Below, piece after piece: positions 17,682 to 23,501 of a DNA stretch of 64,000 bases. The DNA is from Candidatus Enterococcus moelleringii. GTDB lineage: Bacteria; Bacillota; Bacilli; Lactobacillales; Enterococcaceae. Each line of letters begins with the position of its first letter. Within the stretch, counting starts at the first letter, position 1. A model generated the notes under the pieces. The model did not search any database. It saw nothing but the letters and a program-made list of their open reading frames with translations, and had not been told where the DNA came from. The translations under genes and the position numbers were made by a program. Location of the stretch: NCBI RefSeq assembly GCF_017377575.1, contig NZ_JAFREM010000017.1:1-64000 (forward strand). Reading direction: 5' to 3'.

Positions 17682-17835
17682 TAGGGCAATAAAGAAAGAG
17701 GTGAATGAATACAGCATAGAGAAAAAGAGAATCCAAAAAATAGAATGCACCTTTTAAGGTAGCTACTATTTACAAATTTCTCGATAACCATAAGTTTTGG
17801 GGGAATCCTCCCTGTTTTCTATGCTTTATTGTATT

Positions 17836-17976
17836 ATGAAAGATAGACACTGGGAATTTACGCACGGCAAACTTAACGTTTCTGCAAAAATGGAAAAAGG
17901 AACAAAGAACCCGAAAGAATTAGTTGCCTGGTTAATCATCTTGGCTGCCATTGCTTGGTTCTTCTTCATAGGTTAG
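17836..17976 (+). CDS. small single-pass membrane protein (46 aa)
   Basis: A short frame: a charged, His-containing first half (MKDRHWEFTHGKLNVSA, then KMEKGTKNPKE) and a single C-terminal helix ending AIAWFFFIG (about residues 30-46). This is a tail-anchored layout with the soluble part inside. An in-frame ATG at 17821 could add five residues. It is the first frame after the CTACCGGTAG promoter at 17653 and is followed 17 bases later by another tiny membrane protein. No family recognised. Confidence 0.5.
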   Translation: MKDRHWEFTHGKLNVSAKMEKGTKNPKELVAWLIILAAIAWFFFIG

Positions 17977-17993
17977 GAAAGTGAGTGTATCTC

Positions 17994-18140
17994 ATGGAAA
18001 AAAGTAACGTCCTTTTAGTTTTGAGGCTTGTGGCTATTGCAGCGTTGTTCTATGCAGCCTTTACCCAAAAGTGGATTTTGGCAATAGCTGCCATGGTTGC
18101 TATTGCTGCGCTGACAAAGATATATAAAGAGGAGGGATAA
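17994..18140 (+). CDS. small two-helix hydrophobic protein (48 aa)
   Basis: 48 residues, almost wholly hydrophobic: VLLVLRLVAIAALFYAAF, a QKW turn, then ILAIAAMVAIAALTKIY and a charged end KEEG. It fits a membrane hairpin. The start follows GTGAGTG weakly. Its last codons contain GAGGAGGGA, which serves as the ribosome site of the next gene, so the three small frames (17836, 17994, 18149) look like one operon. No family recognised. Confidence 0.5.
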   Translation: MEKSNVLLVLRLVAIAALFYAAFTQKWILAIAAMVAIAALTKIYKEEG

Positions 18141-18148
18141 TCAATCTA

Positions 18149-18361
18149 ATGGCTGGAGAAAAGAAAACTACCAGTACCGAACGCAACAAACGGTGGCAAG
18201 AAAAAAATCCCGAACGTTCTAAATATCTGCGTCGGCGGACCGATGCGCGTGGGTTTATTAAAAACTGGGCAAAGGAAGCTGATTTGATCGAGCTTGAAAA
18301 TTTGATGACTATTCGGCGGAAACAACTAGTAGATGGAACTGCTGAAAATGCTGACGTTTAG
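18149..18361 (+). CDS. small basic soluble protein (70 aa)
   Basis: 70 residues rich in Lys, Arg and Glu, with no hydrophobic helix. The core ERNKRWQEKNPERSKYLRRR is followed by an amphipathic stretch RGFIKNWAKEADLIELENLM. Proteins with this N(K/R)WQEKNxExxxYLxxR pattern occur, as I recall, in enterococcal and streptococcal plasmids and mobile elements, without assigned function. Ribosome site GGAGGG at 18131-18136. Third gene of the small operon behind the first CTACCGGTAG promoter. Confidence 0.65.
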   Translation: MAGEKKTTSTERNKRWQEKNPERSKYLRRRTDARGFIKNWAKEADLIELENLMTIRRKQLVDGTAENADV

Positions 18362-18374
18362 AGCATTTTAGTCC

Positions 18375-18394
18375 TATTTTTTTCGAAAAAAATA
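18375..18394. repeat. perfect 20-bp AT palindrome
   Basis: TATTTTTTTCGAAAAAAATA reads identically on both strands. Placed between the 70-residue gene and the toxin-like gene, it could end transcription from either side: on the minus strand it would lie at the end of an antisense RNA started at about 18609. Confidence 0.5.
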
Positions 18395-18449
18395 CCCTTA
18401 ACTGTTGACGTATACTACTACCGGTAGCATAATTAAAGACAGTTAAGGG
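18395..18449 (+). promoter_or_regulatory. promoter with CTACCGGTAG operator (site 2) inside an 11-bp inverted repeat
   Basis: TTGACG (18405-18410), a 17-bp spacer and CATAAT (18428-18433), with CTACCGGTAG at 18418-18427, again touching the -10 box. The whole promoter is framed by a perfect 11-bp inverted repeat, CCCTTAACTGT (18395-18405) and ACAGTTAAGGG (18439-18449). The right arm runs into the ribosome site AAGGGAGG of the toxin-like frame. Confidence 0.75.
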
Positions 18450-18459
18450 AGGTGGTATA

Positions 18460-18573
18460 TTGGAACTCTTAGCTACTGCTATTACAATTCTTGTTGGTTT
18501 GATCCAGATAGCTATCTGGCTGCATGACTTCGGCAAAAAGTCATACAAACCGAAACATAAGAAACGTAAATAG
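18460..18573 (+). CDS. candidate type I toxin (37-aa membrane peptide, Fst-like)
   Basis: A TTG start six bases after GGGAGGTGG opens a 37-residue frame: a single helix MELLATAITILVGLIQIAIW, then LHDFGKKSYKPKHKKRK, a strongly basic tail. One helix with a VG pair and a Trp-Leu before a charged end resembles Fst/Ldr-type toxins (pattern I-x-P-x-x-VG...WL), although the usual Pro is absent. It has its own regulated promoter. A good minus-strand promoter at 18616-18644 points back into its 3' end, the arrangement of type I antitoxin RNAs. Function not proven. Confidence 0.5.
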   Translation: MELLATAITILVGLIQIAIWLHDFGKKSYKPKHKKRK

Positions 18574-18615
18574 CAAATCATTTGCGAGGTCGGGCTTAGC
18601 CCTTCCTTCGCTTAT

Positions 18616-18644
18616 ATGATAGCACGAATTCCAATATTAGCCAA
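18616..18644 (-). promoter_or_regulatory. convergent antisense promoter (candidate antitoxin RNA)
   Basis: On the minus strand, TTGGCT (18644-18639), a 17-bp spacer and TATCAT (18621-18616) preceded by TG (extended -10). Transcription would begin near 18609 and run into the 3' end of the 37-residue toxin-like gene. The first transcribed bases contain a strong hairpin, GGGC-TTA-GCCC with flanking pairs (about 18590-18610). Confidence 0.55.
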
Positions 18645-18714
18645 GCTGCTAATTGCCAAGCAGAAGAACCTTAACGTTAACTTAGGACGGCGTCCGCGGC
18701 GCCACTCTATCGGG

Positions 18715-18740
18715 GAGGCTCCAGCATTTGCTGGGGTCTC
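18715..18740 (+). terminator. hairpin upstream of tetR, terminator-like
   Basis: A 12-bp stem, GAGGCTCCAGCA (18715-18726) with TGCTGGGGTCTC (18729-18740), two G-T pairs, a very tight loop, followed by TTTCG. It may end the toxin mRNA before the tetR gene. The stretch 18650-18714 is unusually GC-rich for the neighbourhood. Confidence 0.45.
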
Positions 18741-18830
18741 TTTCGTAGTATGCTATTTTTTATCAAAGAGTGAGTTTCACTGCAACTAACGCCAATTTAT
18801 CAGACAATAAAAAAAGTTTTACAAAAAACG

Positions 18831-18890
18831 TTGACAAACTGACCGACCGGCGGTATAGTATAAATATAAACAGACCGGTGGTCGGTCGGA
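18831..18890 (+). promoter_or_regulatory. tetR promoter with two TetR operator half-palindromes
   Basis: TTGACA (18831-18836), a 17-bp spacer and TATAGT (18854-18859). Operator 1 (GACCGACCGGCGGT, 18841-18854) fills the spacer and enters the -10 box. Operator 2 (AGACCGGTGGTCGGTC, 18872-18887) lies just after the start point in the opposite orientation. Each matches the palindrome at 19586-19604 at about 13 of 19 positions by eye. This is a classical self-repressing arrangement. Confidence 0.75.
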
Positions 18891-18901
18891 AAGAGCAGCC
18901 T

Positions 18902-19546
18902 ATGAGAATTGTAAAGGAACATGAGACACGGCGAACCGAGATCATTGATACCGCCGAACAGCTTTTCTTAGCCAAAGGATACGAGAAAGCAACCATTAAT
19001 GACATCCTAAAGCAAATCGGCATCGCCAAAGGAACTTTTTATCACTACTTCAAATCCAAAGAAGAAGTCATGGACGCAGTCATCATGCGAGTCGTCGAAA
19101 AAGATCGCCTGATCGCCCAAGAAGTACAAAAGACAGACATCAGCAGCCTAGATAAAATCTTGCTATTTTTGAAACAGCAGTCAGCTGCAGACAACGAGCA
19201 AAAAAGCGATTTGCTGGAACAATTTCAACACACAGAGAATGCACTCATGAAGCAGCGAGCATTAGAAGGAACGCTTCAGCACGTTTGTCCAGTCTTAGCC
19301 GAAATCATTGAAGAAGGCAAGCAGCAAGGCGAGTTTTCAGTGGAGTATCCGCTAGAAAGTATTCAGTTTTTAATCGCCGGCATCCAATCATTATCCGACG
19401 AACGGGTAATCGGCGAAGATCCCGAAGCCATCCAACGCAAGCTTTTCTCCTTTGTGGAATTCATCTTTCGCATCCTAGGAATCGACGAAGCCAAGTTTGA
19501 TAAGCAAACAGTCACACAACAATTTTTAGAAATCTTCACCAGTTAA
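18902..19546 (+). CDS. TetR-family repressor of the small-peptide operon
   Basis: 214 residues from ATG 18902; an open frame extends upstream but through the promoter. The TetR helix-turn-helix is clear (RRTEIIDTAEQLFLAKGYEKATINDILKQIGIAKGTFYHYFKSKEE, residues about 9-54), followed by an all-helical ligand domain of normal length. Three related operators, two in its own promoter and one in front of the following gene, indicate that it controls itself and the peptide array. The ligand is unknown. A short hairpin (19545-19569) separates it from the next gene without a clear T run. Confidence 0.88.
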   Translation: MRIVKEHETRRTEIIDTAEQLFLAKGYEKATINDILKQIGIAKGTFYHYFKSKEEVMDAVIMRVVEKDRLIAQEVQKTDISSLDKILLFLKQQSAADNEQKSDLLEQFQHTENALMKQRALEGTLQHVCPVLAEIIEEGKQQGEFSVEYPLESIQFLIAGIQSLSDERVIGEDPEAIQRKLFSFVEFIFRILGIDEAKFDKQTVTQQFLEIFTS

Positions 19547-19561
19547 ACTCAATCACAACGA

Positions 19562-19604
19562 TTGAGTTTAAAAAATAAAACAAATTAGACTGACGGTCGG
19601 TCTA
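19562..19604 (+). promoter_or_regulatory. peptide-operon promoter with TetR operator
   Basis: TTGAGT (19562-19567), an 18-bp spacer and TAGACT (19586-19591). The -10 box is the left end of TAGACTGACGGTCGGTCTA (19586-19604), a 19-bp palindrome whose arms TAGAC-GAC and GTC-GTCTA match fully. Repressor binding would block the -10 region. The ribosome site AGGAGGAAC follows directly. Confidence 0.65.
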
Positions 19605-19621
19605 CACAGGAGGAACTTTAA

Positions 19622-19891
19622 ATGAATCATCAACAAACTATCAAAGAATTAGCACAACGCAGCGGCGAACAACTAGAAACTTGTGAAGCAGTCATGAAGG
19701 CCTACGAAAAATACGCCGAAAAACATATCAGGAAAGCTAAACGCAACAACTTAGTGGAAGTCGCCACAGCAATTGCGAAGGAAACAAACCTAGACATTCG
19801 AACTTGCGAAAACATTTTAACGCAATTTTTTGATCTATTAAGTGAAAGAATTCAACACATCCCATTTTTCAACAGACTAGGAGGAAAATAA
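19622..19891 (+). CDS. 89-aa helical protein, head of the peptide operon
   Basis: A soluble helical protein. It contains two segments that resemble each other: residues 5-36 (TIKELAQRSGEQLETCEAVMKAYEKYAEKHI) and 43-75 (LVEVATAIAKETNLDIRTCENILTQFFDLL). Both have the helix-turn-helix rhythm of the N-terminal half of HU/IHF proteins (xxIAxxTGLxxxxxExxLxxFFxxI), but the DNA-binding arm of HU is absent. Each repeat has a conserved Glu-Thr-Cys-Glu or Arg-Thr-Cys-Glu. A dimerising or adaptor role is possible. Ribosome site AGGAGGAAC at 19608-19616. Its stop is one base from the next start. Confidence 0.75.
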   Translation: MNHQQTIKELAQRSGEQLETCEAVMKAYEKYAEKHIRKAKRNNLVEVATAIAKETNLDIRTCENILTQFFDLLSERIQHIPFFNRLGGK

Positions 19892-19892
19892 A

Positions 19893-20024
19893 ATGATGAC
19901 AACCATCGCAGTAATTATAACCTTAGGAATCGTATCGCAAATCGTCGAAGCTTTGATCGACGAAGACGCCGTAAAAGATTTTGTAATCAAACACTTGGGC
20001 GAAGTACTCGCAGACGAAAAATAA
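19893..20024 (+). CDS. small membrane peptide of the tandem family, divergent member (43 aa)
   Basis: 43 residues starting two bases after the previous stop, with ribosome site GGAGGAAAA inside the end of the upstream gene. A hydrophobic N-terminus (MTTIAVIITLGIVSQIVE) is followed by LIDEDAVKDFVIKHLGEVLADEK. It shares the family motif G-(I/L)-V-S-Q-(I/V)-V-E-x4-(D/N)-x-(E/D)-AVK with the four frames that follow, but lacks MKK and the long acidic/Thr tail. Probably the oldest or most diverged copy. Confidence 0.7.
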   Translation: MMTTIAVIITLGIVSQIVEALIDEDAVKDFVIKHLGEVLADEK

Positions 20025-20048
20025 AACTAAAAAACGGAGGAAATTAAA

Positions 20049-20204
20049 ATGAAAAAAATCATCATCGCAATTATCGCAGTAGTAAGTCTAGGATTGGTAT
20101 CGCAAGTAGTAGAACAAAACATGGACAAGGAAGCCGTAAAAGAAGCAGTAACAGCAACATTCAAAACACCCGCTGACGAAAAAACAGAAAACGGAGGAAA
20201 TTAA
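20049..20204 (+). CDS. small membrane peptide, tandem copy A (51 aa)
   Basis: 51 residues: MKK, a helix IIIAIIAVVSLGLVSQVVE (4-22), then a charged amphipathic part QNMDKEAVKEAVTATFKT and a tail PADEKTENGGN. It may be a signal-anchor or a membrane peptide with an outside or inside amphipathic helix; no signal-peptidase site or lipobox is convincing. The last codons GGA GGA AAT TAA are the ribosome site of the next copy. About 93% DNA identity with copy B (11 differences in 157 bases counted by eye). Confidence 0.8.
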   Translation: MKKIIIAIIAVVSLGLVSQVVEQNMDKEAVKEAVTATFKTPADEKTENGGN

Positions 20205-20205
20205 A

Positions 20206-20361
20206 ATGAAAAAAATCATCATCGCAATTATAGCAGTAGTAGGTTTAGGACTGGTATCGCAAGTAGTAGAACAAAACATGGACAAAGAAGCCGTAAAAGA
20301 AGCAGTAACCAGCACCTTCAAAACACCCGCTGACGAAAAAACAGAAAATGGAGGAAATTAA
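20206..20361 (+). CDS. small membrane peptide, tandem copy B (51 aa)
   Basis: Starts exactly 157 bases after copy A. 51 residues, differing from copy A at two positions (Ser13 to Gly and Ala36 to Ser). Most DNA differences are silent, which points to selection on the protein rather than a fresh duplication. Its end again carries the next ribosome site GGAGGAAAT. Confidence 0.8.
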   Translation: MKKIIIAIIAVVGLGLVSQVVEQNMDKEAVKEAVTSTFKTPADEKTENGGN

Positions 20362-20362
20362 A

Positions 20363-20518
20363 ATGAAAAAAATCATTGTCGCAATTATAGCAGTAGCAGG
20401 TTTAGGTTTGGTATCACAGGTAGTTGAACGGACCATGGACAAAGAAGCCGTAAAAGAAGCAGTAACCAGCACCTTCAAAACACCAACAGACGAAAAAACA
20501 GAAAACGGAGGAAATTAA
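20363..20518 (+). CDS. small membrane peptide, tandem copy C (51 aa)
   Basis: Starts 157 bases after copy B. 51 residues; the helix reads IIVAIIAVAGLGLVSQVVE, then RTMDKEAVKEAVTSTFKTPTDEKTENGGN. It shares the second half with copy B almost completely, suggesting gene conversion or stepwise duplication B to C. Same overlap of C-terminal Gly-Gly-Asn codons with the next ribosome site. Confidence 0.8.
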   Translation: MKKIIVAIIAVAGLGLVSQVVERTMDKEAVKEAVTSTFKTPTDEKTENGGN

Positions 20519-20519
20519 A

Positions 20520-20711
20520 ATGAAAAAAATGATTATCGCAATTGCAGCAGTAATAAGTCTAGGATTAGCATCACAGGTAGTGGAACACACAATCAACGAA
20601 GAAGCAGTAAAGACAACTGTCCAAACTTACCTCAAAGAAACACCAGACGAAGACGACGAAGAAAACATCAGTTTTGAAGAAAACAGCTTCAGCGAATGGC
20701 TAGGATTTTAG
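20520..20711 (+). CDS. small membrane peptide, terminal copy D (63 aa)
   Basis: Starts 157 bases after copy C. The first 40 residues follow the family (MKKMIIAIAAVISLGLASQVVEHTINEEAVK), but the tail is different and longer: a very acidic stretch ETPDEDDEENISFEENSFSEWLGF ending in an aromatic/hydrophobic tip. As the last gene it needs no embedded ribosome site and has lost Gly-Gly-Asn. It is followed by a strong terminator. The charged tail suggests a special role, for example a cap or partner of the shorter copies. Confidence 0.8.
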   Translation: MKKMIIAIAAVISLGLASQVVEHTINEEAVKTTVQTYLKETPDEDDEENISFEENSFSEWLGF

Positions 20712-20723
20712 AATAGAAAACAG

Positions 20724-20762
20724 CGAGGCCCCAAGACAATCAAATCTTGGGGCCTCGTTTTG
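20724..20762 (+). terminator. rho-independent terminator of the peptide operon
   Basis: A 13-bp perfect GC-rich stem, CGAGGCCCCAAGA (20724-20736) with 20745-20757, an 8-base loop, then TTTT. Confidence 0.9.
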
Positions 20763-20780
20763 TATTTAACCAACGTCAAT

Positions 20781-20814
20781 GATGTCTGTCTTCCCAAACT
20801 AGCCTTTCTCATGA
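20781..20814. repeat. short dispersed repeat, copy 2
   Basis: GATGTC, CTTCCCAAACTAGC and CTTTCTCATGA, matching 16796-16837 except for two mismatches, one T/C change and absence of TTTGCGAAGC, a deletion bounded by AGC on both sides in copy 1. The two copies enclose the small-protein island. Its end merges with the operator at 20809. Confidence 0.6.
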
Positions 20815-20837
20815 CAAATGTCATAAAAAGTCATGAC
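20809..20837. promoter_or_regulatory. operator for the NarL-type response regulator (candidate)
   Basis: TCATGAC (20809-20815), TGTCAT (20819-20824) and GTCATGAC (20830-20837). ATGACA-AA-TGTCAT is itself a palindrome. Clustered ATGAC/GTCAT inverted repeats in front of an ABC-plus-sensor operon are typical of LuxR-type response regulators of the LiaR/DesR/YvfU group. It lies about 70 bp before the ABC gene. Confidence 0.6.
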
Positions 20838-20906
20838 GAATCCTTCTTAATTCCCGAGCCTAATTTCGGTAAACTATGTCTATAAAGAAGAAGCGAGGGA
20901 GCGAAA

Positions 20907-21569
20907 ATGGAAAATCTAGTGAACGTAAAAAATATAAGTGTTACCTTTAAACGAAAAATAGCCCTGGAAACAATCGATTGCCACTTAGCAAAAGGTGAAG
21001 TGGTGGGACTGGTGGGACCAAACGGTGCAGGGAAAACCACACTCATGAAAGCTATGATCGGTTTTATCCCAGTCAGCAAAGGAGAAATCCAGCAAGCAAA
21101 GGATACCGCAATGGAAGCTCTGATCGAGCAGCCTGGACTTTACCCATTCTTATCTGGCTGGGATCATTTACAACTATTCTCTGAGAACCAGCAGATAAAA
21201 GGGGAACTTGATCGCTTGATCACCTTGCTGGACATGCACGAGTTTATCAACAAAAAGACCAAGGATTATTCGTTGGGGATGAAGCAGCGGCTGGGAATTG
21301 CCTTGGCTTTACTGAATCGGCCGCAAGTGGTGATTTTGGATGAGCCCATGAATGGCTTAGATCCTTACTCAGTCAAGTTGCTGAAGAAAGCCATTTTAAC
21401 CTACAAGGAAAACGGAACAGCCTTCCTCATCTCCAGCCACATACTCAGCGAGCTGGAGCAATTAGTGGACCGGGTCATCCTGCTGAAGGCCGGAAAACTA
21501 GTGGAAAACGTGGAGCACCCTGAATTATTGGAAAACTTTGAAGATGACTTATTAGCCAAATTAGCCTAA
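20907..21569 (+). CDS. ABC transporter ATP-binding protein
   Basis: 220 residues with Walker A GPNGAGKTT (about 37-45), signature YSLGMKQR, Walker B VVILDEPMNGLD and the switch His in ISSHILSELE. The short length and lack of a C-terminal domain fit the drug/lantibiotic exporter class (BcrA/CcmA-like). It is the first gene of an operon with a permease, a sensor kinase and a response regulator, an arrangement often used to sense and resist membrane-active compounds. Ribosome site GAGGGAG at 20894-20900. Confidence 0.88.
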   Translation: MENLVNVKNISVTFKRKIALETIDCHLAKGEVVGLVGPNGAGKTTLMKAMIGFIPVSKGEIQQAKDTAMEALIEQPGLYPFLSGWDHLQLFSENQQIKGELDRLITLLDMHEFINKKTKDYSLGMKQRLGIALALLNRPQVVILDEPMNGLDPYSVKLLKKAILTYKENGTAFLISSHILSELEQLVDRVILLKAGKLVENVEHPELLENFEDDLLAKLA

Positions 21570-21582
21570 GGAGATGGATAAA

Positions 21583-22341
21583 ATGAAAAACGCAATAAAA
21601 CAGGAAGTATTCAAACTAACGAAGCAGCAGATTATTCTGAAGCAAACACTGATCTTGAGCTTTATGATTACCAGCTTTGCCTGTGTCACCAAGTTTGGCA
21701 ATTTTGACATGCTGTCGGCGGATAAATTGGTGCTAACTTGCTTTAACAGCAGCTGGCTGATCGTTTTCTTCATGGTCTATCTAGCCAGCCAAACCTTCTC
21801 CATGGAATTTCGTTTTGGTACGATTAAGAACCTGCTGCAAAAAAATCAGCAGCGCCGCACGATTTTCTTCAGCAAACTCATCACTCTGCTAGGCTACTCA
21901 GTTTATCTGAATGTCGTAGCAATCACAGTAACCATTTGTCTCAGCATGATTCTTTTTCCCGAAGTCTCTCTTGAGCAAACGGATGTGATCCGTACCTTGT
22001 TTACGAACTTGTTAGGAAACTTCGCAGGAATGTGGCTGTTCGCCAGTCTTTCATTAATGATTTCGCTGGTTGTCACCAACGAATCCTTGGCTAGCATGCT
22101 GGGAATTGTCACTTATTTTCTTTCATCCATGCTGGCAGGTATGCAGTTTATGGTGCTGGATCGCTTCAGCTGGCTGCGTTGGAACCCGTTGAACATGCTG
22201 AATTTAAGCAATCAAATAAACAACCACAGCATGGAAAAGCTGACCCAATTAGCCACCAATCAGTTGTTAGTGGGCAATCTCGTTTACATTTTAGGCTTTG
22301 TCTTAGTTGCCTGCTTGGTATTTAACCGCAAAAAGGTTTAA
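21583..22341 (+). CDS. ABC-2 permease
   Basis: 252 residues from ATG 21583; AAGGAG at 21568-21573 is nine bases from this codon but touches the ATG at 21574, so the later start is preferred. About six hydrophobic segments with an N-terminal cytoplasmic stretch (MKNAIKQEVFKLTKQQIILKQ) typical of bacteriocin-immunity-like ABC-2 permeases. It pairs with the ATPase directly upstream. Substrate unknown. Confidence 0.8.
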   Translation: MKNAIKQEVFKLTKQQIILKQTLILSFMITSFACVTKFGNFDMLSADKLVLTCFNSSWLIVFFMVYLASQTFSMEFRFGTIKNLLQKNQQRRTIFFSKLITLLGYSVYLNVVAITVTICLSMILFPEVSLEQTDVIRTLFTNLLGNFAGMWLFASLSLMISLVVTNESLASMLGIVTYFLSSMLAGMQFMVLDRFSWLRWNPLNMLNLSNQINNHSMEKLTQLATNQLLVGNLVYILGFVLVACLVFNRKKV

Positions 22342-22388
22342 CTGGTATGGTATCATCGTAGATAAGAGCATCATAGAAAGGAAAACTC

Positions 22389-23501
22389 ATGACTAAATTT
22401 CGCTTATTTCCCAAGGGAGAAAATCTTTCCTCCCTGATCTGGATGCTGTTTCTATTAATTCCCTTTCTTTCCAGGTTTCCTTTTGATACCTTTGAGAAGC
22501 AATTTTCGACAATTGTGCTGCTGCTGTTTTGCTGGTTTTACCGGAATGCCATGTTCCAAGGAAAGTATTTTGTCTACTGGCTGATGGGTCAATATGTAGT
22601 TGCCGCCTTTTATGGCTTGGCACTAGGGTACGTTTACTTGTTCATGTTTCCCTCGTGGCAGATGGGCTTCGGCTTTCCTAAGATGAAAAAATCCACCTTC
22701 TGGCTGTTGTTCTTTGGTCAGATGGGGATCATAGTCATCGGGCTGATTTTCGGACCCATCGATAATCCAGCCTTTGGCGGCAATCAGATGGTGATGGCGA
22801 TTCCCTTCAGCTTGTTTACCATCATCGCACCGCTGCCAGGCCGGGAATTTCAAAAAACGATCGAGCAGCGCAAGCAATTGTACCAGGCCAATCAACGGCT
22901 GGAAGCGGTGATTAAGAGTGAAGAGCGCAACCGAATTGCCCGAGAATTGCACGACTCGTTAGGTCAATCCTTATCGGTGATGACCCTCAAGCTGGATTTG
23001 GCGCAAAAGATTTTAGCCAAAAATCCACAAATGGTGGCAGACGAACTGCAGGAAGTGGAACAGCTTTCTCGATCAACCTTGAAAACCGTTCGGGAAATCG
23101 TTTCGGATATGCGGAAGCGGTCGATTCGGGAAGAACTAATTGATATGAACCAAGCCCTGACATCGGCTGAAATTATTTTAACCACGGAAAACGAGGAGCT
23201 GGCCAATAACCTGTCCGCCGATCAGCAAAATGAACTCAGCAATGTGCTACGGGAAGCAGTCACCAACATCATCCGCCACAGCAAAGCCACCTTTTGTACC
23301 ATCGATTTTGCCATCGAAGCCGGCTGGTTGAAGCTTTCGATTAAGGACAACGGCATCGGCGCCAAAGATCTGATTGCAGGAAACGGTCTGACTGGTATGA
23401 AGGAACGAGTGGAAAAGCTATGCGGAACCATCTTAATACAAGACGAACGAGGAACGCGGCTGTCGATTGCGGTTCCTTTGGAGGAGGCATTGAATGATTA
23501 A
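22389..23501 (+). CDS. NarL-type sensor histidine kinase
   Basis: 370 residues: four to five N-terminal hydrophobic segments (about 12-150) without an extracellular domain, then a short coiled coil and HisKA_3 with ERNRIARELHDSLGQ (His about residue 188), and an ATPase domain with a degenerate N box (LREAVTNIIRHS) and DNGIG. The membrane-embedded sensor is like DesK/LiaS/YvfT kinases that read membrane state. Overlaps the response regulator gene by eight bases. The linked ABC transporter is its likely target. Confidence 0.88.
   Translation: MTKFRLFPKGENLSSLIWMLFLLIPFLSRFPFDTFEKQFSTIVLLLFCWFYRNAMFQGKYFVYWLMGQYVVAAFYGLALGYVYLFMFPSWQMGFGFPKMKKSTFWLLFFGQMGIIVIGLIFGPIDNPAFGGNQMVMAIPFSLFTIIAPLPGREFQKTIEQRKQLYQANQRLEAVIKSEERNRIARELHDSLGQSLSVMTLKLDLAQKILAKNPQMVADELQEVEQLSRSTLKTVREIVSDMRKRSIREELIDMNQALTSAEIILTTENEELANNLSADQQNELSNVLREAVTNIIRHSKATFCTIDFAIEAGWLKLSIKDNGIGAKDLIAGNGLTGMKERVEKLCGTILIQDERGTRLSIAVPLEEALND

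Noticed and set aside
18671-18680. TTAACGTTAA palindrome before tetR
   Set aside because: A short AT palindrome with no second copy at a regulated promoter; too weak to call an operator.
20043-20520. 157-bp tandem repeats as a CRISPR array or minisatellite
   Set aside because: The repeats are coding, differ mostly at silent positions, and have no short repeat-spacer pattern; no cas genes are present.
15092-20907. prophage or integrative element in the accessory region
   Set aside because: No integrase, relaxase, capsid or tRNA attachment site is present; only the IS110 recombinase and small genes are seen.
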